Positions 56,017 to 64,000 of a stretch of DNA of 64,000 nt are shown piece after piece. Numbering within the stretch: the stretch's first letter is position 1; each line of letters begins with the position of its first letter. The stretch spans positions 62,001 to 126,000 of the forward strand of contig WOUQ01000001.1 of assembly GCA_009772925.1 (NCBI GenBank). Reading direction: 5' to 3'. Below the pieces are notes generated by a model, which was not told the origin of the DNA, searched no databases, and was given only the letters and a program-made list of their open reading frames with translations. Origin of the DNA: a bacterium. Its GTDB lineage: Bacteria > Pseudomonadota > Gammaproteobacteria > Burkholderiales > Thiobacillaceae. The translations under genes were made by a program, and so were the position numbers.

Positions 56017-57633
56017 CTACACCCTGAACTGGCTGACCAGGCTGTCCAGTTCCTCGGCCAGGCCGGCGAGCCGCCGGCTGGCCTCCTGCGTGTCGCGGGC
56101 ATGGCCGGCGGCGGCGCCGGCGACGGCGCCGATGTCGCCGATCTTGCGGCTGATGCTCTCGGCGACCTTGCTCTGTTCGCCCGAACTGCCGGCGATCTGC
56201 GCGTTCATGCGGTTGATGACGCCGACCGAGCCGGAAATGGTGGACAGCGCCCCGGCGCTTTCGCGCACGCTCTGCACGCTGGACTGGGTTTTCTGCTCGG
56301 CGGTCTGGATGGCGCCCACGGCTTCCTGGGCGCGGCCCTGGACCTTGACGATGATGGTCTCGATCTCCTCGGTGGCCGACTGCGTGCGCTGCGCCAGGGT
56401 GCGCACCTCGTCCGCCACGACGGCGAAGCCGCGGCCCTGTTCGCCGGCGCGCGCCGCCTCGATGGCGGCGTTGAGGGCGAGCAGGTTGGTCTGTTCGGCG
56501 ATCTCGCGGATCAGGCCGATGACGCGGCCGATGTCGCGGCTGTCGGTATCGAGGCGCTGGATCACCCCAACCGCCTGTTCCAGTTGCTGCGACATGGCGG
56601 AGATCGCGTCCAGGGCCTGGGTGGCGGTGGCCGCGCCCTCGCGCGCCTCGCCGTCGGCCTGGTTGGCGGCGGCCGCCGCCTCGCGGGTGTTTTGCGCCAC
56701 CTCCTGCACGGTGCCGGCGAGCTGGTGCAGGGTGGCGGCCAGGAGCTCGGTGTCGGCAAGCTGGCGCTGCACGCCGTTCTGGGTCTGGCTGGACACGTCG
56801 ACCAGTTGGCCGGCGACGCCGGCCAGGTGATGGGTGGCGCCGCGCACCTGCTCGATGATGCCGGCGAAGCGCTGCAGCATGTTGTTGAAGGCCGTGCCCG
56901 CCTCGGCGATTTCGTCGCGGCCGCGCACGGGCACGCGCAGCGACAGGTCGGACTGCTCTTCGATGCGCCGCATGAAGTCGGTGAGATGGCGCACCGGCTG
57001 GGCGACGACGCGGCCGAAGGCGACCGACAGCAGGCCCATGCCGATGAGGAACAGGGCCAGGTGGATGGCCAGGCTTTGCAGGCCGGAATTGCGGATGCGC
57101 GCATCCACCGGCGCCAGGTCGTAGGTGATGCGCACCGCGCCCAGCACGCTGCCGGCGGGCACGCTGTGGCAGCCCATGCAATTGACGCCGCGGGTCTGCT
57201 CGGTGGCCTTGTAGGGGCGGATGATGACCAGGCGGCGGCCTGCCTCGGCCTGCTCGAAGCGCACGATCTCCTCGCCTCCGAGGGCGGCGCGGTCGAGGTC
57301 GTCGCGGGCCTGTTCACCCTCCTTGCCGGGACCGTATTGGCCGGTGATGCCCTCGCCGCGGATGACCCGCGCCTCCAACACATTGGTCTGGCCGGCCACC
57401 TGTTTCTTTAACTCCTCCCGGGTATCCATGCCGCCGGTCAGCATCAGCTTGTTGAGGCCGTCGAAATAGCCGTCGGCGATGTCCTTCACCTTGTCGGTGG
57501 TGAATGCCTCGGCCAGATTGTTTTCGCTGAAATGCGAGTGGATCAGCGAGGCGGTCAGCAGGACCAGGAAGAGCATGGCGGTGAAGGCCATGATCTTGGC
57601 GGTCACCGTGCCGGTGATGGTGTTCAGTCCCAA
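56017..57633 (-). CDS. methyl-accepting chemotaxis protein with periplasmic c-heme sensor
   Basis: A 538-residue receptor. No ATG is suitable; a TTG at 57633 with GGAGA 5 nt before it fits the start, immediately before TM1 (about 8-30). The periplasmic region has a c-type heme motif CMGCH (about residue 149) and [20 protein letters not shown]2 ([19 protein letters not shown]) is followed by a HAMP domain ([13 protein letters not shown]) and the MCP signalling hairpin, with the tip [37 protein letters not shown]. It probably reports redox or ligand state of the heme to CheA. Its layout matches the sensor at 49850-50584. Confidence 0.9.
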   Translation of the reverse strand: MGLNTITGTVTAKIMAFTAMLFLVLLTASLIHSHFSENNLAEAFTTDKVKDIADGYFDGLNKLMLTGGMDTREELKKQVAGQTNVLEARVIRGEGITGQYGPGKEGEQARDDLDRAALGGEEIVRFEQAEAGRRLVIIRPYKATEQTRGVNCMGCHSVPAGSVLGAVRITYDLAPVDARIRNSGLQSLAIHLALFLIGMGLLSVAFGRVVAQPVRHLTDFMRRIEEQSDLSLRVPVRGRDEIAEAGTAFNNMLQRFAGIIEQVRGATHHLAGVAGQLVDVSSQTQNGVQRQLADTELLAATLHQLAGTVQEVAQNTREAAAAANQADGEAREGAATATQALDAISAMSQQLEQAVGVIQRLDTDSRDIGRVIGLIREIAEQTNLLALNAAIEAARAGEQGRGFAVVADEVRTLAQRTQSATEEIETIIVKVQGRAQEAVGAIQTAEQKTQSSVQSVRESAGALSTISGSVGVINRMNAQIAGSSGEQSKVAESISRKIGDIGAVAGAAAGHARDTQEASRRLAGLAEELDSLVSQFRV

Positions 57634-57704
57634 TCGGGTCTCCAGGGGTGGCTTGAGTGATGCCGCGATAACGGCAGCAGGGCCGCCGAACTTGAGCTGT
57701 CCGC

Positions 57705-60700
57705 TCAGGCCAGGATTTCCGCCCAGCGTTTCTCCAAGCGTTTCACCGACACCGGCTCCGGTGTTTTCAGTTCCTGCGCGAACAGGGAGACACGTAATTC
57801 CTCCAGCCGCCAGCGGAAATCCTCCATTTCCGGCGTGACACCGCCGGCCTCCTCCTGGCGTTTGCGGCGGGCCTGGTACTGCGCGAGCAGCGGGGCCATG
57901 GCGCGCATGTGCTGGGCGTCGCGCGCCGGATGGCTGGCCAGCTTGTCCAGGCGCCGCTGCATGGCGCGCAGGTAGCGCGGCAGGTGGAGCAGCCGCTCCG
58001 GCGGCAGTTGTGCGATGAAGCCGGGGAAGACCAGGCCGCGCAGTTGTTCGCGCAGGTCCGTCTGCGTTTCCCTGGCCGCATTGGGTTTTGCCAGGAACTG
58101 GGTGAGGCGATGCGCGTGCTCCAGGCATTCGGCGGCCAGTCGCGCAGTTTCGCGTGCCGCTTCGGGCAGCCTGGCGCGCGCGGTCTGCGCGGCGCTTTCG
58201 AAGGCGGTCTGCCGGCGCAGGTCGGCCGGATCTCCGGCCAGGGCGGAACGGGCGGCGGCGAACAGGACGTCGCGGCTCAGGGCCTCTGCGGAGAGCGACT
58301 TGTCCAGCATCAGATAGTGCAGGGCGGCGCCCTTCAGGCGCTGGGCCAGGTCCTTCTCGGTCTGCTTCAGCAGGTCGGGGAAGTTTTGCCAGACCAGCCG
58401 GCAGACGCCGCGCCGGTGTTTTTCCCTGGCCACGGCGGGACTGTCCAGCAGGCGCAGGCGGATGCCGCCGGCCTCTTCCACCAGGCTGGGAAACGCCGCC
58501 ACCTGGCGGCCGCCGCTCTGGATTTCGACCCGCTCCGGCAGATCGCCGAAGTCCCAGCGCGTGAGGTCCTCGCGCTCGCCGGGGGCGGCGGCCTGGCGCA
58601 GGCTCTCGCTGGCCTGGCCACCCAGTTGCCGGCGCAGGGCGGACAGGTCGCGGCCTTCCGCGAGGATGCGGTTGTGGGTGTCCAGCACCCGGTAGTTCAT
58701 GGCCAGGTGCGGCGGCAGCGCCTCCGGCCGCCAGGCGTCGCGGGGGATGGGCTGGCCGGTGGCGCGGGTGAGGAAGTCGGCCAAGGCATCGGTCAATGAC
58801 TCCCCTCTCCCGCAGGCGGGAGAGGGGCTGGGGGTGAGGGAGCGTGAATTGGCTCGAGCTGAGGAAAGCCCCTCACCCCGGCCCTCTCCCGCCTGCGGGA
58901 GAGGGAGCAAAGCCGCCGCGGCGGCCCTGGCGAACTCCGGTACCGGCACGAAGGCGCGGCGGATGGACTGCGGCAGGCCCTTGATGAGGGCGGCGATCTT
59001 TTCCTCCAAGAGGCCCGGCACCAGCCATTCGCAAGGGGTGGCGGGCACCTGGTTGAGGGCGGCAAGGGGCACCAGCAGGGTGACGCCGTCATCCTCGGCG
59101 CCCGGGTCGAAGCGGTAGGCGAGGGGAAAGCGCACGCCGGAGAGGTCCAGTTCCGGCGGGAAGTCGGCGGCGTCGGCGCCGCGCTGATCGAGCAGGTCGG
59201 CGCGGGACAGGTGCAGCAGGCGCGGCGATTTCGCCTCCGCTTCCCGGCGCCATTTCTCGAAGGCGGCGCCGTTGTGGATGCCCTCCGGGATGCGGTCGTC
59301 GAACCAGCGGAACAGGGTTTCCTCGTCCACCGCGACGCGGGCGTTGCGGGAGCGGTGGGCAAGGTCGTCGATCTCCTCCAGCAGCTTGCGGTTGTGCAGG
59401 AAGAAGGGGGCACGGCATTCGTACTCGCCCTCCACCAGGGCGCCGCGGATGAAGAGTTCGCGCGACTTCACCGGGTCGATGGGGCCGTAATGCACCTTGC
59501 GTCCGTTCACCACCGGCAGGCCGTACAGGGTGGCGCGCATGCTCGCCGCCACGTGCGCCGGCTTCTTCGCCCAATGCGCATCGGCATAGCTCACCTTGAG
59601 CAGGTGGCGGGCGGCGTGCTCGATCCACTCCGGCTCGATTTTCGCCACCGTGCGGGCGTAGACGCGGCGCGTCTCGACGATTTCCGCGGCCATCACCCAC
59701 TTGGGTTTCTTCTTCACGCCGGAGCCGGGGAAGAGCGCGAACTTCATGTCGCGGGCGCCGAGATAGACGCCGTCCTCGGTGAGCATGCCCAGGTTGCCGA
59801 GCAGGCCGGGCAGGAGGGCCTGGTGCAGTGCCGAGTAGCGAGTAGCGAGGACTGAGTTGGGGTCCTGGTTTGACTCGGTACTCAGTCCTCGTTGCGCATC
59901 ACTCGCTTTCCAGCCCAGTTCCTTCACCTGGGTACTCAACTGGCCGAACACATCCCGCCATTCCCGCACCCGGTTGGGGGAGAGAAAGTCGGCTTGCAGG
60001 GCCTCGCGGAACTTGCGCTGGGACTTGCGGTGGACGTTGAGCTGGTCGATGTGCTGCCAGAGCTTGAGCAGGCTGACGAAATCCGAGTTCTCGTCGATGA
60101 AGCGCCTGTGCTTCTGGTCGGCGGCCTCCTGGCGTTCCAGGGGGCGGTCGCGCGGATCCTGCACCGAGAGATAGGCGGCGATGACCAGCATCTCGGCCAG
60201 GCAGGCCATGTCGCGGGCGGCGATGAGCATGCGGCCGATGCGCGGGTCGACGGGCAGGTGGGCGAGCTGTTTGCCGATGGAGGTCAGGTGGCCGGCCTCG
60301 TCCAGGGCGCCCAGCTCGACGAGCAACTGCTGGCCGTCGCGCACCCGCTTGGACTCCGGCGGGTCGAGGAAGGGAAAGGCGTCGATCTCGGCCAGGTGCA
60401 GGGACTTCATGCGCAGGATGACGCCGGCCAGGGACGAGCGCAGCAGTTCCGGCGTTGTGTACTGGGGCCGGGCGAGGAAGTCCTGTTCGTCGTAGAGGCG
60501 GATGCAGACCCCCGCCGCCACCCGGCCGCAACGGCCGGCGCGCTGGTTTGCGGCGGCCTGGGCCACCTTTTCGATCTTCAACTGCTCGATCTTGTTGCGC
60601 AGGGAATAGCGCTTCACCCGCGCCAGGCCGGCGTCCACCACGTAGCGGATGCCGGGCACGGTGAGGGAGGTCTCCGCCACGTTGGTGGCCAGCACGATGC

Positions 60701-61619
60701 GGCGACCGCCATGCGGCTGGAACACCTTCTCCTGCTCGGCCACCGACAGGCGGGCGAACAGCGGCAGGATTTCCGTGTGCGGCGGATGGTGCTTGCGCAG
60801 CGATTCCTGGGCCTCGCGGATCTCCCGCTCGCCGGGCAGGAACACCAGGATGTCGCCGGGGCCTTCGCGGGCGAGTTCGTCGACGGCGTCCAGCAGGGCT
60901 TCCGTGCTCCCTTCCCCCTCCGGGGGAAGGGTTGGGGATGAGGGAGCGACGGTGGCTTTGTCTGAGGTTGCTCCCTCACCCCTGCCCCTCTCCCGGGGGA
61001 AGAGGGGTTTTACAGGCCGATACCTCACCTCCACCGGATACGTCCTGCCCGACACTTCCACCACCGGCGCGCCGCCGAAGTACGCGGAGAAGCGGTCCGC
61101 CTCCAGGGTCGCGGAGGAAATCACCAGTTTCAACTCCGGCCGACGCGGCAGCAGCGTTTTCAGGTAGCCCAGCAGGAAATCGATGTTGAGGCTGCGCTCG
61201 TGCGCCTCGTCCAGGATCAGGGTGTCGTAGCCGCGGAATTCCGGGTCGGACTGGGTTTCCGCCAGCAGGATGCCGTCGGTCATGACTTTTATGCGGGACT
61301 CCGGCCCCACCTGGTCGGTGAAGCGCACCTGCCAGCCCACCAGGCCGCCCAGGCGGGTGTTCGTTTCCTCGGCGATGCGCGCGGCCACGCTCTTGGCGGC
61401 GATGCGCCGGGGCTGGGTCATGCCCACGCGGCCCTTCGTGCCGCGCCCGGCGGCGAGGGCGATCTTCGGCAACTGGGTGGTCTTGCCGGAGCCGGTCTCG
61501 CCGCAGACGATGACCACCGGGTGGCCCCGGAGGGCGGCGGCGATGTCGTCGCGGCGGGCGCAAACGGGCAGGTGCTCGGGGAAGGCGAGCTCGGGTATCG
61601 TGATGGCTGATTCGAACAT
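57705..61619 (-). CDS. hrpA: ATP-dependent RNA helicase HrpA with three repeat-encoded insertions
   Basis: A 1304-residue DEAH-box helicase (ATG at 61619; an ATG at 61637 is an alternative). Walker [10 protein letters not shown] at about 40-48, DEAH at 137-140, motif [13 protein letters not shown], motif [14 protein letters not shown], motif [12 protein letters not shown]-terminal OB-fold and HrpA-specific helical regions follow. Three stretches absent from the family's core are encoded by palindromic repeats: about residues 203-238 ([13 protein letters not shown]...TLPPEGEG), 571-595 ([19 protein letters not shown]) and 903-939 ([13 protein letters not shown]...PACGRGES). All keep the frame open and lie between core motifs. 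Confidence 0.92.
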   Translation of the reverse strand: MFESAITIPELAFPEHLPVCARRDDIAAALRGHPVVIVCGETGSGKTTQLPKIALAAGRGTKGRVGMTQPRRIAAKSVAARIAEETNTRLGGLVGWQVRFTDQVGPESRIKVMTDGILLAETQSDPEFRGYDTLILDEAHERSLNIDFLLGYLKTLLPRRPELKLVISSATLEADRFSAYFGGAPVVEVSGRTYPVEVRYRPVKPLFPRERGRGEGATSDKATVAPSSPTLPPEGEGSTEALLDAVDELAREGPGDILVFLPGEREIREAQESLRKHHPPHTEILPLFARLSVAEQEKVFQPHGGRRIVLATNVAETSLTVPGIRYVVDAGLARVKRYSLRNKIEQLKIEKVAQAAANQRAGRCGRVAAGVCIRLYDEQDFLARPQYTTPELLRSSLAGVILRMKSLHLAEIDAFPFLDPPESKRVRDGQQLLVELGALDEAGHLTSIGKQLAHLPVDPRIGRMLIAARDMACLAEMLVIAAYLSVQDPRDRPLERQEAADQKHRRFIDENSDFVSLLKLWQHIDQLNVHRKSQRKFREALQADFLSPNRVREWRDVFGQLSTQVKELGWKASDAQRGLSTESNQDPNSVLATRYSALHQALLPGLLGNLGMLTEDGVYLGARDMKFALFPGSGVKKKPKWVMAAEIVETRRVYARTVAKIEPEWIEHAARHLLKVSYADAHWAKKPAHVAASMRATLYGLPVVNGRKVHYGPIDPVKSRELFIRGALVEGEYECRAPFFLHNRKLLEEIDDLAHRSRNARVAVDEETLFRWFDDRIPEGIHNGAAFEKWRREAEAKSPRLLHLSRADLLDQRGADAADFPPELDLSGVRFPLAYRFDPGAEDDGVTLLVPLAALNQVPATPCEWLVPGLLEEKIAALIKGLPQSIRRAFVPVPEFARAAAAALLPLPQAGEGRGEGLSSARANSRSLTPSPSPACGRGESLTDALADFLTRATGQPIPRDAWRPEALPPHLAMNYRVLDTHNRILAEGRDLSALRRQLGGQASESLRQAAAPGEREDLTRWDFGDLPERVEIQSGGRQVAAFPSLVEEAGGIRLRLLDSPAVAREKHRRGVCRLVWQNFPDLLKQTEKDLAQRLKGAALHYLMLDKSLSAEALSRDVLFAAARSALAGDPADLRRQTAFESAAQTARARLPEAARETARLAAECLEHAHRLTQFLAKPNAARETQTDLREQLRGLVFPGFIAQLPPERLLHLPRYLRAMQRRLDKLASHPARDAQHMRAMAPLLAQYQARRKRQEEAGGVTPEMEDFRWRLEELRVSLFAQELKTPEPVSVKRLEKRWAEILA
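58802..58905. repeat. palindromic repeat inside hrpA (insert B)
   Basis: Arms CCCTCTCCCGCAGGCGGGAG (58803-58822), continuing to GGGTGAGGG, and the inverse CCCTCACCCCGGCCCTCTCC (58870-58889), continuing through CGCCTGCGGGAGAGGG. Each arm contains its own small palindrome. Same family as 60911-61007 and 46161-46202. Confidence 0.75.
59832..59905. repeat. palindromic repeat inside hrpA (insert C)
   Basis: CGAGTAGCGAGTAGCGAGGA followed by CTGAGT (59832-59857) is the imperfect inverse of ACTCAGTCCTCGTTGCGCAT followed by CACTCG (59880-59905). The sequence family differs from inserts A and B. Confidence 0.65.
60911..61007. repeat. palindromic repeat inside hrpA (insert A)
   Basis: CTTCCCCCTCCGGGGGAAGG (60911-60930), continuing to GGATGAGGGAGCGAC at 60950, is the imperfect inverse of GTTGCTCCCTCACCCCTGCC (60967-60986), continuing to GGGGGAAGAGGGG at 61007. 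Confidence 0.75.
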
Positions 61620-61635
61620 GGGGCGCCGTTTTAGC

Positions 61636-62826
61636 ATGAATGGCAGGAGCTTGGCCGGGATCGGGTTGTTCTGCATGCTGTGGGCCTGCGCGGCGAGCCC
61701 GGCGGCAAGCGCGCCGCTTTGCGTGCACGCCCTCTGCCTGCCCGAGGACGCGGCCTGGCGGCGGGGCAGCGCCGAACAGGAAACCGCCGACGACGCCTTC
61801 ATCCTCGAACGCGCGGCGGAGCCGGAGAATCCCCTGCAGGTCGTCGTGCTGCGAACGGCGCCAGTCGTGCGCGGCGACGCCGACGCCTACTACGACCGCG
61901 TCACCCGTTTCTGGCACGCCAATTACGGCAAGGCGGTGCTGGTGTACTGGCAGGAAGCCGACGGCGCGCGCTGGCGCGGCCTGCGCCGGCCCGCCCAGGA
62001 GCAGGGCATGGGGGTCTTCCAGCTGGTCACCGTGCACGATGGCCGCGCCTACAGCCTGCTGGTGTTCGTGCCGGGCACGGCGACCACGCTGCCCGCACCG
62101 GCCCGGCAACTGCTCGACGGCATCCGCTTTGGACCCGCGCAATCCTCACCACCCCCCAGCGCGCCCGCCGCCACGCGCTGGCTGCGCACGCAGACCTACC
62201 GCTGGCAAGCAGCCGCCGAGGTCTTGGAAAACCAGGCTTTGGCGGAGGTCCGCCGCCTGGGGGACGGGATGCTGACCGGCTATGGCCTGCGCTATGGCGA
62301 ATCCAGCGCGGAGTGGTTCATGGACGGTTATGTCTGGCTGGATGCCAGCGCCAATCCGCAGCGCTCGACCTGGGAAGTGCGCGGCACCCTGCGCGCGGAG
62401 GTGCCGGCGGAATGGAGCGACACGGCGCCATGGAGCCTGAGCCTCAGCCTGCCGGAAGGACAGGAGGCGGTGTCGGCGCGCCTGAACACGCGTCTCCTCT
62501 GCGGTCGCCGCGACGCCTTGCGCGCGGCGCTGGAGGGGCTTGGCCGCGGCGACACCGGGGCGACGCAAGGCCTGGCGTCGGATTGCGGTACGGCCGCGAT
62601 ACCGCCGGGCCCCACTGTCCTGCGCGGCGAGCCGGGCAAGGCCACGAGCGCCACCTGGCTGTTGCCTGTGCCCGTGCGCAAGCGCGAGCGCATTCGCGAT
62701 GGGGAGGCGGCGATTGGCCTGGTCGAGGTCCTGCTCGAAACCGAACCGGGCCGCCGCCTGCCGGGGCAAGCGCTGATCGGCGGTGTGCGCCTGTACTTCG
62801 CCTACGAGCCCGCCGCGCCGCAATAG
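61636..62826 (+). CDS. exported protein of unknown function
   Basis: A 396-residue protein with a signal peptide (MNGRSLAGIGLFCMLWACAA, cleavage after ASA at about residue 26). Four Cys pairs are possible. Conserved-looking strands include VLRTAPVVRGDADAYYDRVT and WFMDGYVWLDASANPQRSTW. I do not recognise the family. Its ATG is only 16 bp from the hrpA start on the opposite strand, so the two promoters must overlap with the genes. Confidence 0.78.
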   Translation: MNGRSLAGIGLFCMLWACAASPAASAPLCVHALCLPEDAAWRRGSAEQETADDAFILERAAEPENPLQVVVLRTAPVVRGDADAYYDRVTRFWHANYGKAVLVYWQEADGARWRGLRRPAQEQGMGVFQLVTVHDGRAYSLLVFVPGTATTLPAPARQLLDGIRFGPAQSSPPPSAPAATRWLRTQTYRWQAAAEVLENQALAEVRRLGDGMLTGYGLRYGESSAEWFMDGYVWLDASANPQRSTWEVRGTLRAEVPAEWSDTAPWSLSLSLPEGQEAVSARLNTRLLCGRRDALRAALEGLGRGDTGATQGLASDCGTAAIPPGPTVLRGEPGKATSATWLLPVPVRKRERIRDGEAAIGLVEVLLETEPGRRLPGQALIGGVRLYFAYEPAAPQ

Positions 62827-63023
62827 TCCACATTGGGCGCAATCTCCGAAGGGCATTGCGCCAGGTTTTCTTAAATCCGACCTGCTGGTTGTGTGATGGT
62901 TTCGTTGGTCGGGCTTGTCCAACATTGGGGAAGGCAACCCGATGGGGTGGGCGGTTCAGATTGTGCGGATAAGTGTAATCTTTAAGTGCGAGTCTCTATG
63001 CGCATCATGCATGGGGGATCGTC

Positions 63024-64000
63024 ATGAAGATTGCCGTTGCCGGCTCCGGGTATGTGGGTCTTTCCAACGCGGTGTTGCTGGCTCAGCACAATGAGGTCGT
63101 GGCCCTGGATATCGTTCCGGAGCGGGTTGCGATGATCAACTGCAAGCAGTCGACCATCGTCGATGCCGATATCGAGGCGTTTCTGCGGCTGCGCCCGCTG
63201 CATCTGCGCGCCACCCTGGATCCGCGCGAGGCGTATGCCGGGGCGGACTACGTGGTGATCGCGACGCCGACCGACTACGACCCGGAGACCAACTATTTCA
63301 ATACCGCCTCCGTCGAGGCGGTGATCCGGGATGTGATGGCGATCCATCCTGAGGCGGTGATGGTCATCAAGTCCACCGTGCCGGTGGGCTATACCGCGCG
63401 GATTCGCGCGGAGCGGGGTTGCGCCAATCTGTTTTTCTCGCCGGAGTTCTTGCGCGAGGGGCGTGCCCTACATGACAACCTATATCCTTCGCGCATCGTC
63501 GTCGGCGAGCATTCGCAGCGCGCCGAGACCTACGCGGGCATGCTCAAGGCGGCCGCCATCCGTAGGGATGTGCCAGTGTTGTTCACCGGTTCGACCGAGG
63601 CGGAGGCGATCAAGTTGTTCGCCAATACCTTCCTGGCCATGCGCGTGGCGTATTTCAATGAACTGGATACCTACGCGGCGACGCACGGGCTGGATACCCG
63701 CCAGATCATCGAGGGGGTTTGCCTGGATCCTCGCATCGGCGACCACTACAACAATCCATCCTTCGGTTATGGCGGGTACTGCCTGCCCAAGGACACCCGG
63801 CAACTGCTGGCGAATTATCGCGATGTGCCGCAGAACTTGATCCATGCGATCGTCGAGGCCAATACCACGCGCATGGATTTCATCGCGGAGGAGGTATTGC
63901 GGCATAAGCCAGGGGTGGTGGGGGTGTATCGGCTGACCATGAAGGCGGGTTCGGACAATTTCCGCGCGTCGAGCATCCAGGGCATCATGAAGCGCATCAA
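63024..64000 (+). CDS. ugd: UDP-glucose 6-dehydrogenase (3' end outside window)
   Basis: The frame is open from the ATG at 63024 (Shine-Dalgarno GGGGGA at 63013) to the window end, 325 residues without a stop. Motifs: NAD-binding [90 protein letters not shown] and the active-site [15 protein letters not shown] with catalytic Cys. The class is the short enterobacterial-type Ugd. It makes UDP-glucuronate for polysaccharide or lipid A modification. Confidence 0.95.
   Translation, partial: MKIAVAGSGYVGLSNAVLLAQHNEVVALDIVPERVAMINCKQSTIVDADIEAFLRLRPLHLRATLDPREAYAGADYVVIATPTDYDPETNYFNTASVEAVIRDVMAIHPEAVMVIKSTVPVGYTARIRAERGCANLFFSPEFLREGRALHDNLYPSRIVVGEHSQRAETYAGMLKAAAIRRDVPVLFTGSTEAEAIKLFANTFLAMRVAYFNELDTYAATHGLDTRQIIEGVCLDPRIGDHYNNPSFGYGGYCLPKDTRQLLANYRDVPQNLIHAIVEANTTRMDFIAEEVLRHKPGVVGVYRLTMKAGSDNFRASSIQGIMKRI

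Overview
The window is about 66% GC, densely packed and mostly single-copy chromosomal DNA of a betaproteobacterium. I infer a Rhodocyclales- or Nitrosomonadales-like relative from the mix of genes: a Gcr-type 'recombinase' membrane protein, a DUF2322 gene beside coq7, PPK1 beside a CYTH-CHAD protein, heme-binding chemoreceptors and a sulfur-compound cytochrome operon. No rRNA, tRNA or CRISPR array was found. Protein-coding calls rest on recognisable motifs in the translated frames; family names are from memory of those motifs, not from a search.

Layout. 0-4.2 kb: 3' part of a large DUF748/AsmA-like envelope gene and an unknown protein. 4.3-10.2 kb: a polyphosphate cluster (ppx, a small lipoprotein, ppk1 convergent to it, and a CYTH-CHAD protein). 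10.2-12.3 kb: two MITE-like inverted-repeat elements bracket nnrD, a 63-aa acidic protein and a single-domain response regulator. 12.4-16.3 kb: purL. 16.4-19.5 kb, minus strand: a second triphosphate/polyphosphate-type group, made of a SYLF protein, a CYTH-like domain fused to a Ppx/GppA phosphatase domain, and a stand-alone CYTH protein. 19.7-23.1 kb: a LysM/FecR protein divergent from an unusual MESH1-like HD, CBS and HEPN-like protein. 23.3-29.1 kb: a complete RND efflux operon. 29.2-31.1 kb: the Gcr-family protein. 31.4-31.8 kb: decayed amrS remnant. 32.0-37.1 kb: a five-gene sulfur respiratory/transport operon (octaheme cytochrome, cytochrome b, monoheme cytochrome c, YeeE/YedE transporter, triple rhodanese). 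37.5-44.5 kb: HD-GYP protein, purT, typA, mtfA, thioredoxin, coq7, DUF2322. 44.5-46.1 kb: RHH/MazF toxin-antitoxin pair and a ROK kinase. 46.3-52.6 kb: SseB-like and unknown proteins, FAD-linked oxidase, EamA transporter, heme-binding membrane sensor, glnB, nadE. 52.6-55.9 kb: a decay zone with two gene remnants, a Fic protein and an intact IS4-family element with an 11-bp target duplication. 56.0-64.0 kb: heme-binding chemoreceptor, hrpA carrying three in-frame palindromic repeat insertions, an unknown exported protein and the start of ugd.

How it works together. Two separate loci handle polyphosphate or triphosphate chemistry, and a third encodes a putative alarmone hydrolase-like fusion, so nucleotide/phosphate stress signalling is unusually well represented. 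The sulfur operon would take electrons from, or give them to, thiosulfate, tetrathionate or a similar sulfur substrate through periplasmic cytochromes linked to the quinone pool by the cytochrome b. The most unusual features are the CYTH-Ppx fusion with its CYTH neighbour, the HD-CBS-HEPN fusion, the sulfur operon with its triple rhodanese, and the domesticated repeats inside hrpA and nnrD.
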